Assembly: GCA_032622095.1 (NCBI GenBank) | Contig: CP136061.1 | Location: forward strand, 264,524,077-264,588,076 | Reading direction: 5' to 3' | Source: Siphonodentalium dalli | Taxonomy: Eukaryota; Mollusca; Scaphopoda; Gadilida; Siphonodentaliidae | Length of the DNA: 64,000 nt | In this document: piece by piece, positions 11,211 through 22,608 of the stretch | How positions within the stretch are numbered: position 1 is the stretch's first letter | How the letters are laid out: the number at the start of each line of letters is the position of its first letter | The notes under the pieces: generated by a model | Told to the model about the DNA's origin: nothing | Database searches by the model: none | The model's input: the letters and a program-made list of their open reading frames with translations, nothing else | Position numbers and translations under genes: made by a program

Positions 11211-11359
11211 CTAGTAGGCTACATAATTAAATATTTGATATTATCAGAATTCTTGTTTTAATGGGTAATGCTTGAAATGACTAAGTATTTGATTCTAAAT
11301 ATTAAATTATTAATGTAGCAATGACTAAGGGTGGATACACACATGCATGTAATGTCTGT

Positions 11360-11383
11360 ATGTAAAATACATGTATTTTACAT
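11360..11383. repeat. Perfect 24-bp palindrome around TACATGTA
   Basis: The sequence ATGTAAAATACATGTATTTTACAT (split here as ATGTAAAATACA and TGTATTTTACAT) equals its own reverse complement. TACATGTA-type words are common throughout the window, so this may be a fortuitous extension. Confidence 0.75.
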
Positions 11384-13180
11384 GGCCACACCAATAATTG
11401 ACAAAAGTAATCACCTGGGCGCGAGAGGTCAATTTCACCAGTGAGTAGTTATAAGCCATTATCAAACAAACTGCCATCAAGAAATTTCAGGCCAGTCATA
11501 AACATGTCTTCTTTCATGGATGCCGAAATGAGTAATTCTTGTCTGATATATGTTGCTGTTTTTCACGAGTTATAATTCATTTCGAAAAGTGGATTAGAGC
11601 CGGTCGATTTTATACTTGATTTGATTCTGTCATTTCTTGGAAACAGGGTCATCCAAAACAAAAATAAAATATGCAGAATTCTTTTATAGGATGATACCGG
11701 CTTGTTGAGATTTATCTGATAATTTGAGAACGAGCTCATGTGATAACATTATTTCAATTGGGATTGCAAATATTCATTATAGCGCCAAACAATAATGCAG
11801 GTACAGCGTTGAAATTAAAAAGAGTGACACCCCCCCCCATTTATATATATGTTTCTCAAGCCAAAGGTTGAACAAGCTCCTACCTGTCACAAGCTTGAAT
11901 TATAACATTTTCGACCATAATCCATGATTGGGGGAGGGGCTGGTTCTCGAAAGCTTCCAATAACTAAGGGAGTTAATTGAATGTATCAGCCGGGATTATC
12001 TGGGCAAGAATTACAATATAATGTTTTACTTAAATATTCCATAGTTGTAAATTTTGCGTATACATGTATAACTGTATAACACAAGAGAGGAAAGGTGACG
12101 TAGTTGGGAACTCGTAGCTAGGCAACCCTTTCGCCGAATGAAGACAAACAGCAACACCATGCATTCAAATTTAAAGCTGTATAATATGTTCATAATTATA
12201 TGAATAGCATAAATTGCTGCATATTAGATTAATCACTCGTAGAAAACAGATACGACAGCCATGACTACGATATTTATAAAGCAGGGTGTCAGGACTCAGG
12301 GTGCTGCATGCACACCCCCCCGTCGAGGAAATATGCAATGGTGAATTCGGTAGCTTCTGGCATAATATAGCTCCCCGTGCATGTTGGGGGTCATAGCCCC
12401 CTGCGTTGGGGAAGAGGCCATCACTGGTATTAACATCAATAGAAGACTGATAATGATTTAAACAGAACGTCGACCATTTGAGTTATCGCGCGAATAATTA
12501 TTTTAAGCGGCCTGACGACTTCGTCCCAGTCAACGGCTCTTCAGCGGTTCAGAGTTTAACTAACTGTGGTCAAACACAGTCGCAATGATTGGGTTGTCAG
12601 CGGACACATATTACACGGTGTATATGATCCATGTAAAACTCCAAATACACGATATTTACAGAGATTACATGCATGTGTGTATCCACCCTAAGGGTGTGGC
12701 TAGTGCAGCCCAATGAATGTACATTACCACATAGCAACTACTTGAACTAGCATTGATGTTATTGACTTCAGAAGCCTCAGAATTGTGTAAAATCTCACAG
12801 GGCTCCACGGTCCACCCACACTTTGAGTTTGACACTTTTGACTCTTCATAGCCGCCAGAGCCAACAAGCATGGAATTATTCTGTAATGTTTCCAAATTAA
12901 TTTTATTTTAAGTTTATGTTTCAATATTTTGTACGCCGGCATTTTAATTTAAAATAGGCAATCATCACAGTTATGAATTGAATGATCTCAGCCAAAATTT
13001 CGACATTGAATAACAAACGAAAATTGGCAAGAAAGACAGCGTAATTTGGTTGAAATAAATACTCATTTGCTTTAAAATATATTTTTTTCATGTTGGCGGA
13101 TTAAAGTATGATATATAGTCACAAATATTGTTTTTTGTCTGATTGTTTATTCTTTTATAGGCCTACTATTTCGATTTTGT
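11384..13180. other. Noncoding DNA
   Basis: I see no gene here. There is a C tract at about 11828 and a CCCCCC tract at 12315. Overlapping minus-strand frames at 12665-12942 are short, are read in two frames at once, and show no recognisable domain. Confidence 0.55.
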
Positions 13181-13189
13181 TTACACACA

Positions 13190-13345
13190 AGGCGAATAGC
13201 GCTGCGGTAACCAATGACGCCATTCGCTCTTCTATCCTACCAGAATGGCGGATGCTGGCGACGTCATGCATTACGTTGAGCCAATAGGAAGTGAACCTTC
13301 CCGTTCTATATATATATTCCCTGGTTTCATGTCACTAAAGTGCAC
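13190..13345 (-). repeat. Dispersed block, copy 2; promoter-like words
   Basis: This is the reversed counterpart of 8990-9125: on the minus strand it reads AGGGAATATATATATAGAAC, GGGAAGGTTCACTTCC and GCCATTCTGGTAGGATA. On the plus strand it contains CAGAATGGCGGATG (YY1-like), GCGACGTCATGC (CRE-like), CCAAT and GGAAGTG (ETS-like) within 60 bp, an arrangement typical of TATA-less animal promoters. The 64-codon frame beginning ATGGCGGATGCTGGCGACG is unrecognised. A promoter role is only a possibility. Confidence 0.45.
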
Positions 13346-13439
13346 ATCCGTGTATATTATGGATTTTGGCACTAAATTGACTATCCGCGTTCAAACTCAA
13401 AAGGTTAAACATTATTTTAGGCATAGTCCTAAGTCGTAA

Positions 13440-15480
13440 TGCGAGGTCGGGTCGGTGGTCATGCATGCATACATAAAAGCTAATTCGTACACTGGTTCAT
13501 ATGCACATTTTCCTTTTTTGTATTACTATAGGCTCTAGGCCTACTAGTTGATGCTGGTTGATGTCTGAAAAAAAAGAGATATATTTAATTTTGTGTAATT
13601 TATTAATTCTATTATAGGCCCTAACACTGGCCCTAGTTATTTTTTGTTGTCATTCCAGGGCCCTGATTCAACATATTGTTCATCTACTCACACAGATGAC
13701 TAGTCTGGGTTATAAATTTACCAATATAATCACATCATATTCTACCTTTGTTGATTGCTTAGAGTTCAATTTAGTTGAGATTATCGCATAATTATCAGCT
13801 AAGAAAGTATTTGTCTAGCACATGTTTGAAAACCGGAAGTAACATTTAATTTGGTCTTTCAAAGAAGGGACCAATATTGAGCGGTTGGTCGTTTTTACAG
13901 AGGGGACCAACAAAGCTTTCGGGTTTTGGGGTGGGTGTCTATAATTTTATGAAAAAAAATGCAAGAAAGGGTGGGTGGGTGTAAACAAAATGGCAATGTA
14001 AACCCCCCCCCCCATGTCTCCCAACTTTTTTACGCCCCCCCCCCTGACTTGAGTTGAAGAAAATTCATCAACTTATATGTTTGATTCGTATGCTAGCGTC
14101 ACAATTGTATATATAGGCCTATGATTGTTAGTATTAATTGGGAGTTAGGTTTCGCCAAATTACTCTACGAAATACGAATACATGGAGACGAATTTTATAG
14201 TGATAGTTATAAGTTAGTATGTGTTATGTGATCGAAGTTACGGATATGGGTACCTTTCGCATAATATATATTATATTATATATATACTATATATACGGTA
14301 CTGATAAGAAATGCGAATAGCTGTTAGTAGTGGTAAATTTTTCCTACAACCCCAAACACATTTTCGTAGTCAGTTTGTGTGAAAATAGTACCGATCAAAC
14401 TCGTGAAATAAATTTAGGGACATTTGGTCAAATTATCAATTTATTGATTTACCGGGATAATAATATATACAAAATTCAAACTCACACGTCCTACGCTTGT
14501 CGTGTCTATAAGTCTACTTTCCTGATTCCAGAACTGACAACCATGCCAATTTCGTTAAGTATTTTTCGAGTTTTTTACTTTCAAAAACTAGAGTTTATCT
14601 GATTTCGGAGCCTCAATTTCTCCGAATGAGCCAAATTCCGTATTTTATGGTCAATTATTTAACAAAATAAACTAAACCTAAACAAAGGGCTTTTCCAGTG
14701 TTTTAATAATTTCCTCACCAGATTATATACAAACAAATGATTAATTTGTGCATCTATGATAAAGAAGAAACAGTTATTCTCAAACAAAATGTGTATTCCA
14801 CTGTATGCATAGACTTGTCTGACACAGAACTCGGATGACGAAGTCCAATATTTCAGGTCATGTAAGTCAATAAATGAATATTCACATGCCCTGTCTTTCT
14901 TATTACCTTTTAAGATTAAACAAATTATAAAGGCATTAACAAATCATTTTTGAAGATCTACTTATAGTCGTTTGAATCCTAATTAGTCTTCACTTATTCC
15001 AAGAATGCCATTTTGAAACATTTTGGTCCATTCTAGAAGGTTTTGAGGTGTTTTAATGTGTAGGCTAAAACTATTTGAACGTTCCTCCCACAATACTTCA
15101 GTGTGAAAAACAGCCTTACATTGGTTTATGCCATAGTATGTCACTTGATTTTACTATTTTTTCGGAAACTGACTCCAAATTTGAAACGTCGGTATACGCA
15201 TGCTACCGGTACCCGTACCTACGGGAAATGTGATCACAAATTACAGCCATTTGAGTCTCATATTTTGAGACACAATGTTGATTTCCTCAAGTTTTTGTAT
15301 TGCATTATAAAACTGATGATTTGACAACATTTTCACAAATTTATTTCACGAAATTGACCAATTTACTTCTTTTAGCGGGTTGACATGCACTCTAATCGGA
15401 TTCAGCAATGTCCAAATTGCGAAATACGATGTTTTTTTAATACTTTTCCTCGAAAATGTTTCTAGATGTTTCATTCACAC
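13440..15480. other. Noncoding DNA with C tracts and an AT-rich patch
   Basis: There are two neighbouring C tracts at 14004-14042. 14255-14300 is almost pure AT (ATATATATTATATTATATAT). The frames at 14330 and 15103 show no domain and read like random AT-rich translation. Confidence 0.55.
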
Positions 15481-15490
15481 AAAACGCGAA

Positions 15491-15618
15491 CAATCAATAT
15501 CGAATCCTCGGACTGTTGAACCATCGGACTATCAAACCCTCGGACAAATGTACACTCTGGGTATCGAAACCTCGGAATAACGGACCATAGGACTCTCGAA
15601 ATCCTCGGAATATCACAC
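15491..15618 (+). repeat. Diverged 16-bp minisatellite (CTCGGA core)
   Basis: About seven units can be phased at 16 bp: CTCGGACTGTTGAACC, ATCGGACTATCAAACC, CTCGGACAAATGTACA, CTCTGGGTATCGAAAC, CTCGGAATAACGGACC, then a 17-bp unit, then CTCGGAATATCAC. The unit length and CGGA core match the arrays at 23607 and, in reverse complement, 36545. Confidence 0.8.
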
Positions 15619-15639
15619 TTCAAGCGACCTCAACTTTAT

Positions 15640-15815
15640 GGAGCGAAAATACTGTTTCAACCGGGTGGGGGTGGGGTCGAAAAAAAGTTACATGACAGTA
15701 GGCTGAAAAAAACTTTATTTTCCGGCTCTTGGGTACCCACGTACCACACCCCCCCCCATATTTGAAGGAAAAAATATTTTTTCCAATTTCATGGAAACCC
15801 ACCACCTTTTTACTT
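15640..15815. repeat. G-tract repeat family copy
   Basis: It contains GGGTGGGGGTGGGGTCGAAA, TTATTTTCCGGCTCTTGGGT, ACCCACGTACCACACCCCCC and GGAAACCCACCACC. The combination of G or C runs, runs of A after CGG, and GGGTACCCAC or GGGACCCAC links it to 8295, 18125, 42240 and 43555. Confidence 0.55.
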
Positions 15816-16495
15816 CCAAATCTGTATATGTAGTGTCACACCATTTAAGCTTGATGGCCAGTATTACAGTTACCATATTTCCGTTTCTGGTTCTTCTAAC
15901 TCATTCCGACATCGAGAAAAACCACATGAAAAAATGAATGAAACATAAATTTCAGTCTGAGATAAGAATTCGTATAAAGCTACACCCAGTATTTAATTGT
16001 CCAGTTTGTTTTTGTAGACTAATTGATGCATGTCAGTATTGACTTGTAAACAAGTTATATGAACATTTTCCCAAATTTCCACTGATTTTCAGTAATCACT
16101 TGGAAACTGTATCAAAATTAACAGTGATTTAACACTGGATGTTGCTTTAAATAGGATTCAATAATTTCTGGCATGATGATATTTCCATGTTTTTCCCTCT
16201 AATTATGTCTGTCATCAGGTATAATGAGTAAATAATAATGCTATAAATGAATAGCTTTTTTCATGTGCTACATAACTGTCCATTTCCATCTGGAACCAGT
16301 AGCATTGGTACATGGCAATGTGATCGGATGTAAAAGGCGAATTCCTGAGAGTTGGTTCATAATATGGATTTCTGAGAAGCATCATGCCTATATCCATGCC
16401 ACTACCCCCTAAGCACTGCCCTAAATGTCATACTAGTACACGCCTATACAATGATGCTGAACATTTTGAGGCAATTACATGACCCCCCCCCCCGT
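15816..16495. other. Noncoding DNA
   Basis: No gene or repeat array is recognised. A C tract ends the stretch at about 16484-16493. Confidence 0.5.
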
Positions 16496-16499
16496 TTCA

Positions 16500-16765
16500 A
16501 CCATAGCAATTTCGCCGTCAGAGAATCAGTTTCGTGACGCCGCCTAATGTGTGTCCAGCTTCATCTTCTGACGTTAAATCCTTCCAGACTTATTTTCTGA
16601 TTTTGTGAAACTCGATCTGCTGTGACGTCATTTTTTCATTTCCGCGACGGCCGTGAATGTAAAATCTTTCCAGAGATTCATTTTCTGATTTTGTGGCACT
16701 CGATCAGTTGTGACGTCATTTTAACGCTGTCCTCTTTGTGTGACAGCGTCACGTACTAAGGTCAT
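16500..16765. promoter_or_regulatory. Tandem ~87-bp block with two CRE octamers
   Basis: AAATCCTTCCAGA, CTTATTTTCTGATTTTGTG and ACTCGATC, then TGTGACGTCATTTT, occur twice, about 87 bp apart. The perfect CRE octamer TGACGTCA lies at 16623 and 16711. TGTGTGACAGCGTCACGTAC follows at 16737. CRE octamers bind CREB/ATF factors in animals. With no gene beside them, they may simply be part of a duplicated repeat. Confidence 0.5.
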
Positions 16766-17040
16766 GAAGAATGCCAATTCATCACATTGTAATTGTTACT
16801 TTCTCAGATTGGACAAAAATCCAATTGTATCGGGTGCCGTTTTTGGGGTTTTATGCCGCTGTGTTAATTAATATGTGTGTTTGTCGACATGTCACTGTTT
16901 ACGTGCTTTCTGGGTTCAAAGTAATTTACGAAAGCATGGATTTCTGAACACAGGCATAGGACGTGGCGACAGGGTGGGGGTTGGGGGAGGCGGTGTCTCA
17001 CCCCCCCCCCCCCCCCAACTTTGGTCAAAATTGTGAACAG

Positions 17041-17710
17041 TTGGAAATTTCATACCTGCCAAAACAGTATATAGTTGGACATTTCACATCAATAGGTTGA
17101 AAATGTTCTTGTAGTTTGATTTTCAAACAATTTATTGGGGGGAATTAATTGTTTTTGGACCAATATTCGCATATTTTCCTGGTCATCAGTTGGAAATTTT
17201 CCAACCTTAGGGGTGGGGGTGACATGTTGGAAATTTCCAACACTTGAAAAGCTTGTGTCCTGGTCTCTCCCCCGTGGCCAGTCAGAACTGCTAGTTAATT
17301 TGAGAAAACAATATTGTCATACATTTGGTCAACATTGTCATTGGAATTGTCATCAGTTGGAAATTTTCCAACCTAAGTGGGGGTGTCAGGTTTGAAATTT
17401 CCAATTCTAGGAAGCCTTGAGGCTAGTCTAGATGCTAGGATTTTGCGATTTTCTTGTTCAGATTAAAAAATATTCGCACACCGGGGGTCCGCGCCGAACC
17501 ATGGTCGTCCCGGTGTGTCATTGTCCTTTCCCCGTTGCCAATAAAAAACTGGTAATTAGTTTAGGAAAACAATATTTTACTATATTTGGTCAAACCTGTG
17601 GACTGAAATGGTCATCAGTTGGAGAATTTGCCATGGTCAGCCCGATGTGTCCTGGTCTCTTGTCCGTAGCCGTGTGCATTTGTCTGGAGTTAGACCACTA
17701 GATGTTAGGA
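17041..17710 (+). repeat. Diverged tandem repeat with TTGGAAATTTCCAA palindromes
   Basis: GTCATCAGTTGGAAATTTTC recurs near 17184 and 17350, with a weaker copy (GTCATCAGTTGGAGAATTTG) at 17611. GTGTCCTGGTCTCT occurs at 17257 and 17647, and GAAAACAATATT at 17304 and 17562. Units vary from about 165 to 260 bp. Frames of 86 and 89 codons at 17135 and 17432 cross the repeats and are not supported as genes. Confidence 0.7.
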
Positions 17711-17969
17711 TTTATGCAATTTTTCAGGTTAGAGAATATCTTAATGTTCTCATACCGGGAATATAGAACCATGGTTTATGAATATCTAGGATATATTAGG
17801 TCCATATGAGTACTGAGGTGCAAGGGGGAGTGGTGTAAATGGAATTATGCAAGACTTGTGTGTTGTGTGGTCTGCTTCTGATTCAAGGGGAATTGCAGTT
17901 GGAAATTCACCAAGGTGGACACCCCCCCCCCCCCCGAACGGAGACACTCTAGCCACGTCCCTAAATACA

Positions 17970-19817
17970 GGTCCCCAGTACAAGAATTGACCCACCCCAA
18001 TAGTACTTAATCCTATAGAATTAAGTACTGTTGGGGTGGGGTAAATATTTGTTTCTATATTAGGTGCAGTAAATTTAATCCAACCTTCTGTGTTATAAAC
18101 TTATGGCACCTCGTCGTTTATACGGGGGGGGGGGTACAGATGGAAATATAGAAACGATTCCAACCAAAATTGTTTTAGTACAGTGCATTTTAATACATGT
18201 ATGATCAGGGGTCAGGAAAAAAGTTTCGGATACAATGTGGAAATTTTTTGTTTTTCCGTTTTGGGGACCCACCACCCCGGGAGCGTAAGTTTTTTCCACC
18301 CAGGTCTGGGACACCCACCCCCAAAATTGATGAAAATCTTGTAAATTCTAGTAAATAATGTGTTGTTGGCAGGGTAAGGGTCTCTCATTGTGTCTGCACT
18401 GGAACTGAGAGAACACTGATCACGTACACCCACAAAAAATAAACAAACAAAGTACATGGCTGAAAAATATGCCAACAAAAACCAGTGTCAAAACCTTTAA
18501 AAACCCAAAGATTTATGGTTATAAAGGTAATATACCCACTTTAACAGAATAGTTGTGTCCCTTATTAGCAATAGGTTAAAATATGTGCCTGTGTAAAGTA
18601 AAAACACCATCAATTTGATTAAATAAACACAGTTCCAGTCCTCTCCATGTGGGAAATCACTGGTGAGCAATGGGGGGGGGGGGGTGCTCCCCTTAAAATA
18701 ATTCTAGGCGAGTAGCTTTCCTACAAATATACTGTCGATGCGAGTAGTATCCCAGCAGGAGATGCCAAATGCATCCCCCGAAGGCCTGAGGGGGTACGGG
18801 AGGGGGGGGGGGGGGGGTACAGATGGAAATATATATAGAAACGATTCCAACCAAAATTGTTTTAGTACAGTGCATTTTAATACATGTATGATCAGGGGTC
18901 AGGAAAAAAGTTTCGGATACAATGTGGAAATTTTTTGTTTTTCCGTTTTGGGGACCCACCACCCCGGGAGCGTAAGTTTTTTCCACCCAGGTCTGGGACA
19001 CCCACCCCCAAAATTGATGAAAATCTTGTAAATGACAGTATATTTGTAGGAGAGCTACTCGCCACTCGCCTAGAATTATTTTAAGGGGAGCACCCCCCCC
19101 CCCATTGCTCACCAGTGATTTCCCACATGGAGAGGACTGGAACTGTGTTTATTTAATCAAATTGATGGTGTTTTTACTTTACACATGCACATATTTCAAC
19201 CTATATAGCTAATAGGGGACACAACTATTCTGTTAAAGTGGGTATTTTACCTTTATAACCATAAATCTTTGGGTTTTTAAAGGTTTTGACACTGGTTTTT
19301 GTTGGCATATTTTTCAGCCATGTGCTTTGTTTTTTTATTTTTTGTGGGTGTACGTGATCAGTGTTCTCTCAGTTCCAGTGCAGACACAATGAGAGACCCT
19401 TACCCTGCCAACAACACATTATTTACTAGAATTTACAAGATTTTCATCAATTTTGGGGGTGGGTGTCCCAGACCTGCATGGGGGAAAAAACTTACGCTCC
19501 CGGGGTGGTGGGTCCCCAAAACGGAAAAACACAAAATTTCCACATTGTATCCGAACCTTTTTTCCTGGCCCCCCCCTGATCATACATGTATTAAAATGCA
19601 CTGTACTAAAACACTTTTGGTTGGAATCGTTTCTATATTTCCATCTGTACCCCCCCCCCCCCGTATAAACGACGAGGTACCATAAGTTTATAACACAGAA
19701 GGTTGGATTAAATTTACTGCACCTAATATAGAAACAAATATTTACCCCACCCCAACAGTACTTAATTCTATAGGATTAAGTACTATTGGGGTGGGTCAAT
19801 TCTTGTACTTGGGACCC
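17970..19817. repeat. 1.85-kb long inverted repeat
   Basis: The left arm (17970-18735) and right arm (19034-19817) are reverse complements along their length, with only scattered differences and small indels. Paired phrases include AGTACAAGAATTGACCCACC at 17976 with its complement at 19794, and TCTGTGTTATAAACTTATGG at 18087 with its complement at 19682. The arms begin with their own 28-bp near-palindrome AGTACTTAATCCTATAGAAT.... A 298-bp spacer separates them. No clear target duplication was found. It could be a foldback element, a recent inverted duplication or an assembly artefact. Confidence 0.92.
18816..19033 (+). repeat. Third copy of a ~218-bp block in the inverted-repeat spacer
   Basis: TACAGATGGAAATATA through TTGATGAAAATCTTGTAAAT is present directly at 18132-18348 and 18816-19033, and reversed in the right arm at about 19432-19650. 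It belongs to the G-tract family (GGGGACCCACCACCCCGGGA). The spacer copy abuts a G run of more than ten bases. Confidence 0.88.
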
Positions 19818-19860
19818 GTCGAGGACTATGTTATTTGATCTCCGGCTATCAATTTGAAAA

Positions 19861-20609
19861 ATGAATAGTGCAGCGGCCAAATCGAAAAAGAGTTCTAGTT
19901 TTCGAGATACCCCTACCCACGGTATAGAACAAGCTAAAACCAACTTTTGTGGTGAAGAAGAAATATATATTGTTCACGAAAATGATGTGGTGGTTATTGT
20001 CAAATCGATGATGAACGATACCCACCCAAATTTGGCACGGGGACACTGCTTAAGTGATAAAAGACGTGTTCGGGCTTCCAAACCCCCAAGTTACAACAAC
20101 AACAACAACTACATCAACACAACACATTTTACTTACCATTGTACCACAGTAAGTGTCGCATATCACAAGTATACTCGCTTAAGATTGAAATGCAGTATAG
20201 TTTGAATTATGACCTATTGAGTAATATCATTAAAACGCCCCCTCTCCCCGTCATTTTGGCAAAATAGAAACATCACATCGTTACTTATTTGAATGTCCTG
20301 AATGCAATGGTTCTATATGGGATGGAACTTCTATGCGACATACCCAATGTTATTTTATGAGAAAATACTCTTTGGTGCAGTGCGGATCACAGCAATTCCG
20401 TCATCGTGAAAATATTAAAATATTTCACGCGGTTCAAACATTTATCTCGAAAACAAAGAGATTTTCATGACGCTGTCATTTGTGCAAAGTTTGTGAAAAG
20501 CATTGAAACCCTGAGCGCGAAAATGACCCACATCAGATGGTCTGAAATCTTATATGGCGACGGGCGCATCAATGACGTAAACAATAGTATCTGTATATCT
20601 TTATATCCA
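19861..20609 (+). pseudogene. Unrecognised coding-like locus with C2HC-type finger, frameshifted
   Basis: An ATG at 19861 opens a 96-codon stretch of ordinary, non-repetitive composition (EEEIYIVHENDVVVIVKSMM within it), ending at a good donor, ACA|GTAAGTG (20148/20149). AAATAG at 20267 could be the acceptor of a 119-bp intron, but that join does not keep the frame. A second frame, 20234-20467, contains FECPECNGSIWDGTSMRHTQ followed by CYFM, a Cys-x2-Cys-x11-His-x2-Cys pattern suggesting zinc binding. A third frame, 20406-20609, reads coding-like (DFHDAVICAKFVKSIETL) until a family A repeat interrupts it at 20610. I read this as one decayed gene or transposon protein needing at least one frame correction. 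The family is not recognised. Confidence 0.45.
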
Positions 20610-21077
20610 ACTAGCTGGTGGACCCGACTTCGTCCGGGCTGTTTCCCCTCTGCTTTCCGGCGAATTTGACCGATTTGACCTTGAATTGATCATTTTGAAG
20701 GTCAAGGTCAGGTCGGGGTCACGATTCGACCCGTCAAAAACACTCCTCGGACAAAAGTAACCCTAGTTATCAAATTTCGTCGAAATCCCGTCAAAATTCG
20801 CGATTTGATCATGAATTGACCATTTTGAAGGTCAATATCATGTCGGGGTCACGATTTGACCCGTCCAAAACACTCCCCGGACAAAAGTACCTCTAAATCC
20901 GTCCCGTTTTGACCTTGAATTTACCTTTTTGAAGGTCAGGTCGGGGTCCCAATTTGACCCGTCCAAAACACTCCCTGGACAAAATTACACCTATCTATCA
21001 AATTTCGTCAAAATCCGTCTGGCAGTTTTCCCGGCCATAGCTAACACACAGACAGAAGTCCCAAAATATATATTAGA
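20610..21077 (+). mobile_element. Solo family A element
   Basis: It opens ACTAGCTGGTGGACCCGACT, carries three to four GACCTTGAATTG modules, and ends GGCAGTTTTCCCGGCCATAG, CTAACACACAGACAGAAG, ATATATATTAGATCA. It is a complete compact copy of the unit at 2080, here outside the satellite. It interrupts the coding-like locus upstream, so it is younger than that gene's decay or caused it. Confidence 0.82.
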
Positions 21078-21079
21078 TC

Positions 21080-21625
21080 AGCCCCAGCGAAATTATGTTG
21101 TATCCAATCACAATCAGCTCCAACTGGATTACATCCTCACTTTTCCCATACATTCTCTCACTCACATATAAAATTGTTTACCTCCTGATAGAACTACTAT
21201 ATGTCCACAGCCTCAGTTAAATTCAGCTCGTGGTGTTTTCATGACTTAAAATAGCGTATATGGTCACAAAAACAGTTAAAATTGCATTTTTTTTATTTGC
21301 CAGTCGCTCTTTGTAAAGTGTCACAGGCTCTCGGACACCAACACAGCCTAACAAATATCATATAGTGTCGGATATAATAGCCATTCGGTCACAAAAATGT
21401 TGATGTTGTGAGCATAATCCCTTCAGTGCATGGTGTGGACAAGACTTCAAATAGGGTAGGGGTACAGTGAACATGTGCCAGTCTCTATTGTGGAGTGCAA
21501 CACGGTTCAGGCGATCGGGAGCCAACACATATGTATATCCTGATAAAAACTAATCTTTGGTCACACCCTCTGTTAATATTGAGATCATATCGTCTCAGCA
21601 TGTGCCATAATTGAACCCATCTGGT
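21080..21625. other. Noncoding DNA
   Basis: No gene is recognised. Short phrases (GGTCACAAAAA) recur at 21261 and 21389. Confidence 0.5.
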
Positions 21626-21628
21626 GCG

Positions 21629-22110
21629 GCCATTTTGGATCGCGGAGGGTGAAAGCGAGTGCATATTTAGTTTGTTTCAGAGGTCACCCTACAACACACT
21701 TTATTCGACCTAAAATGTGGGGGGGGGGGTTGCATGGGTACCATATATGGACCCCTCTGATCAGTTATCATTTTTGCTCGAGGTGGGCTGAAGGTGTGAA
21801 AATTTAGCTTACTTTGCGAGCCACCGTATACACCACCCTTTATTTGATCTATATCGGTCAGTGGCCGATAATTAATGGTTACCCTATTTGACCCCTTCTG
21901 AGCGGCGACCATTTTGGATCGGGTATGGTCGAAAGGGGTGAATATTTATAAGTTTGTTTTGGGGCCACCCTACAACCCCTTAGTTGACTTAAATCGGTCA
22001 ATAGGCCGAGAGAAATGTCATTCCCATTCGACCCCTTGTGGTAAAAAGTAATGAATATTCAGTTTGTCTTGGTTCACTCTTGGGCCGTGTTCCACGTCTC
22101 TCTGGGCTAG
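21629..22110 (+). repeat. Diverged ~140-bp tandem repeat, four units
   Basis: Anchor phrases TTTAGTTTGTTTCAGAGGTC (21665), TAGCTTACTTTGCGAGCCAC (21806), TAAGTTTGTTTTGGGGCCAC (21949) and CAGTTTGTCTTGGTTCACTC (22059) sit 110-143 bp apart. The units also share ACCATTTTGGATCG, ATCGGTCA.T.GGCCGA and GACCCCT. A G run lies in the first unit (21719). Confidence 0.72.
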
Positions 22111-22256
22111 TTTATATCGGACGTTCATATCCCATAGAGCCCGGGGTCCCACGCCAAAGGGGTTTTTAGTAGCTTCTCTGCGATCGTACGCATTGCACCT
22201 GGTGCAAGTGTAACCAGTCGCCATAAAAGTATCTGGATATATGCAAAGGTCAATCA

Positions 22257-22412
22257 GTTATTTCGTGGCCACGAATTAGCTATTCGTGGCCACGAAATAC
22301 TAATTCGTTATTATAACGAATTAGTTATTTCGTGGCCACGAATTAGTTATTTCGTGGCCACGAATTAGCTATTTCGTGGCCACGAATTAGTATTTCGTGG
22401 CCACGAAATAAA
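22257..22412. repeat. Array of six TTCGTGGCCACGAA palindromes
   Basis: The perfect palindrome TTCGTGGCCACGAA occurs six times in about 150 bp. The copies are separated by TTAGCTA, TTAGTTA or ATACTAA spacers, and once by the palindrome CTAATTCGTTAT/TATAACGAATTAG. The block ends in a run of eleven A. Such arrays can fold into cruciforms and look like a satellite or a protein-binding array. Confidence 0.9.
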
Positions 22413-22608
22413 AAAAAAAATTCCCATGTCCTAAACAGCCACCGTACCATCGCGATCCGAAGTGAAAATGAAATGAAATTCAGACTGAAATTGAGATCAG
22501 CATTTTGTTGACGTCATTATTTTGAAATGCAACATCGTCTTCAATTGGTCAGTAGCATCAAACTATCTATTCTCTCTGATCTTGCCGCCATCTTTGGCGG
22601 TGCATGCA

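Noticed and set aside
19299-19685. 128-codon ORF in the long inverted repeat
   Set aside because: Its counterpart in the other arm is broken by frame differences, and it reads through C runs and the G-tract repeat.
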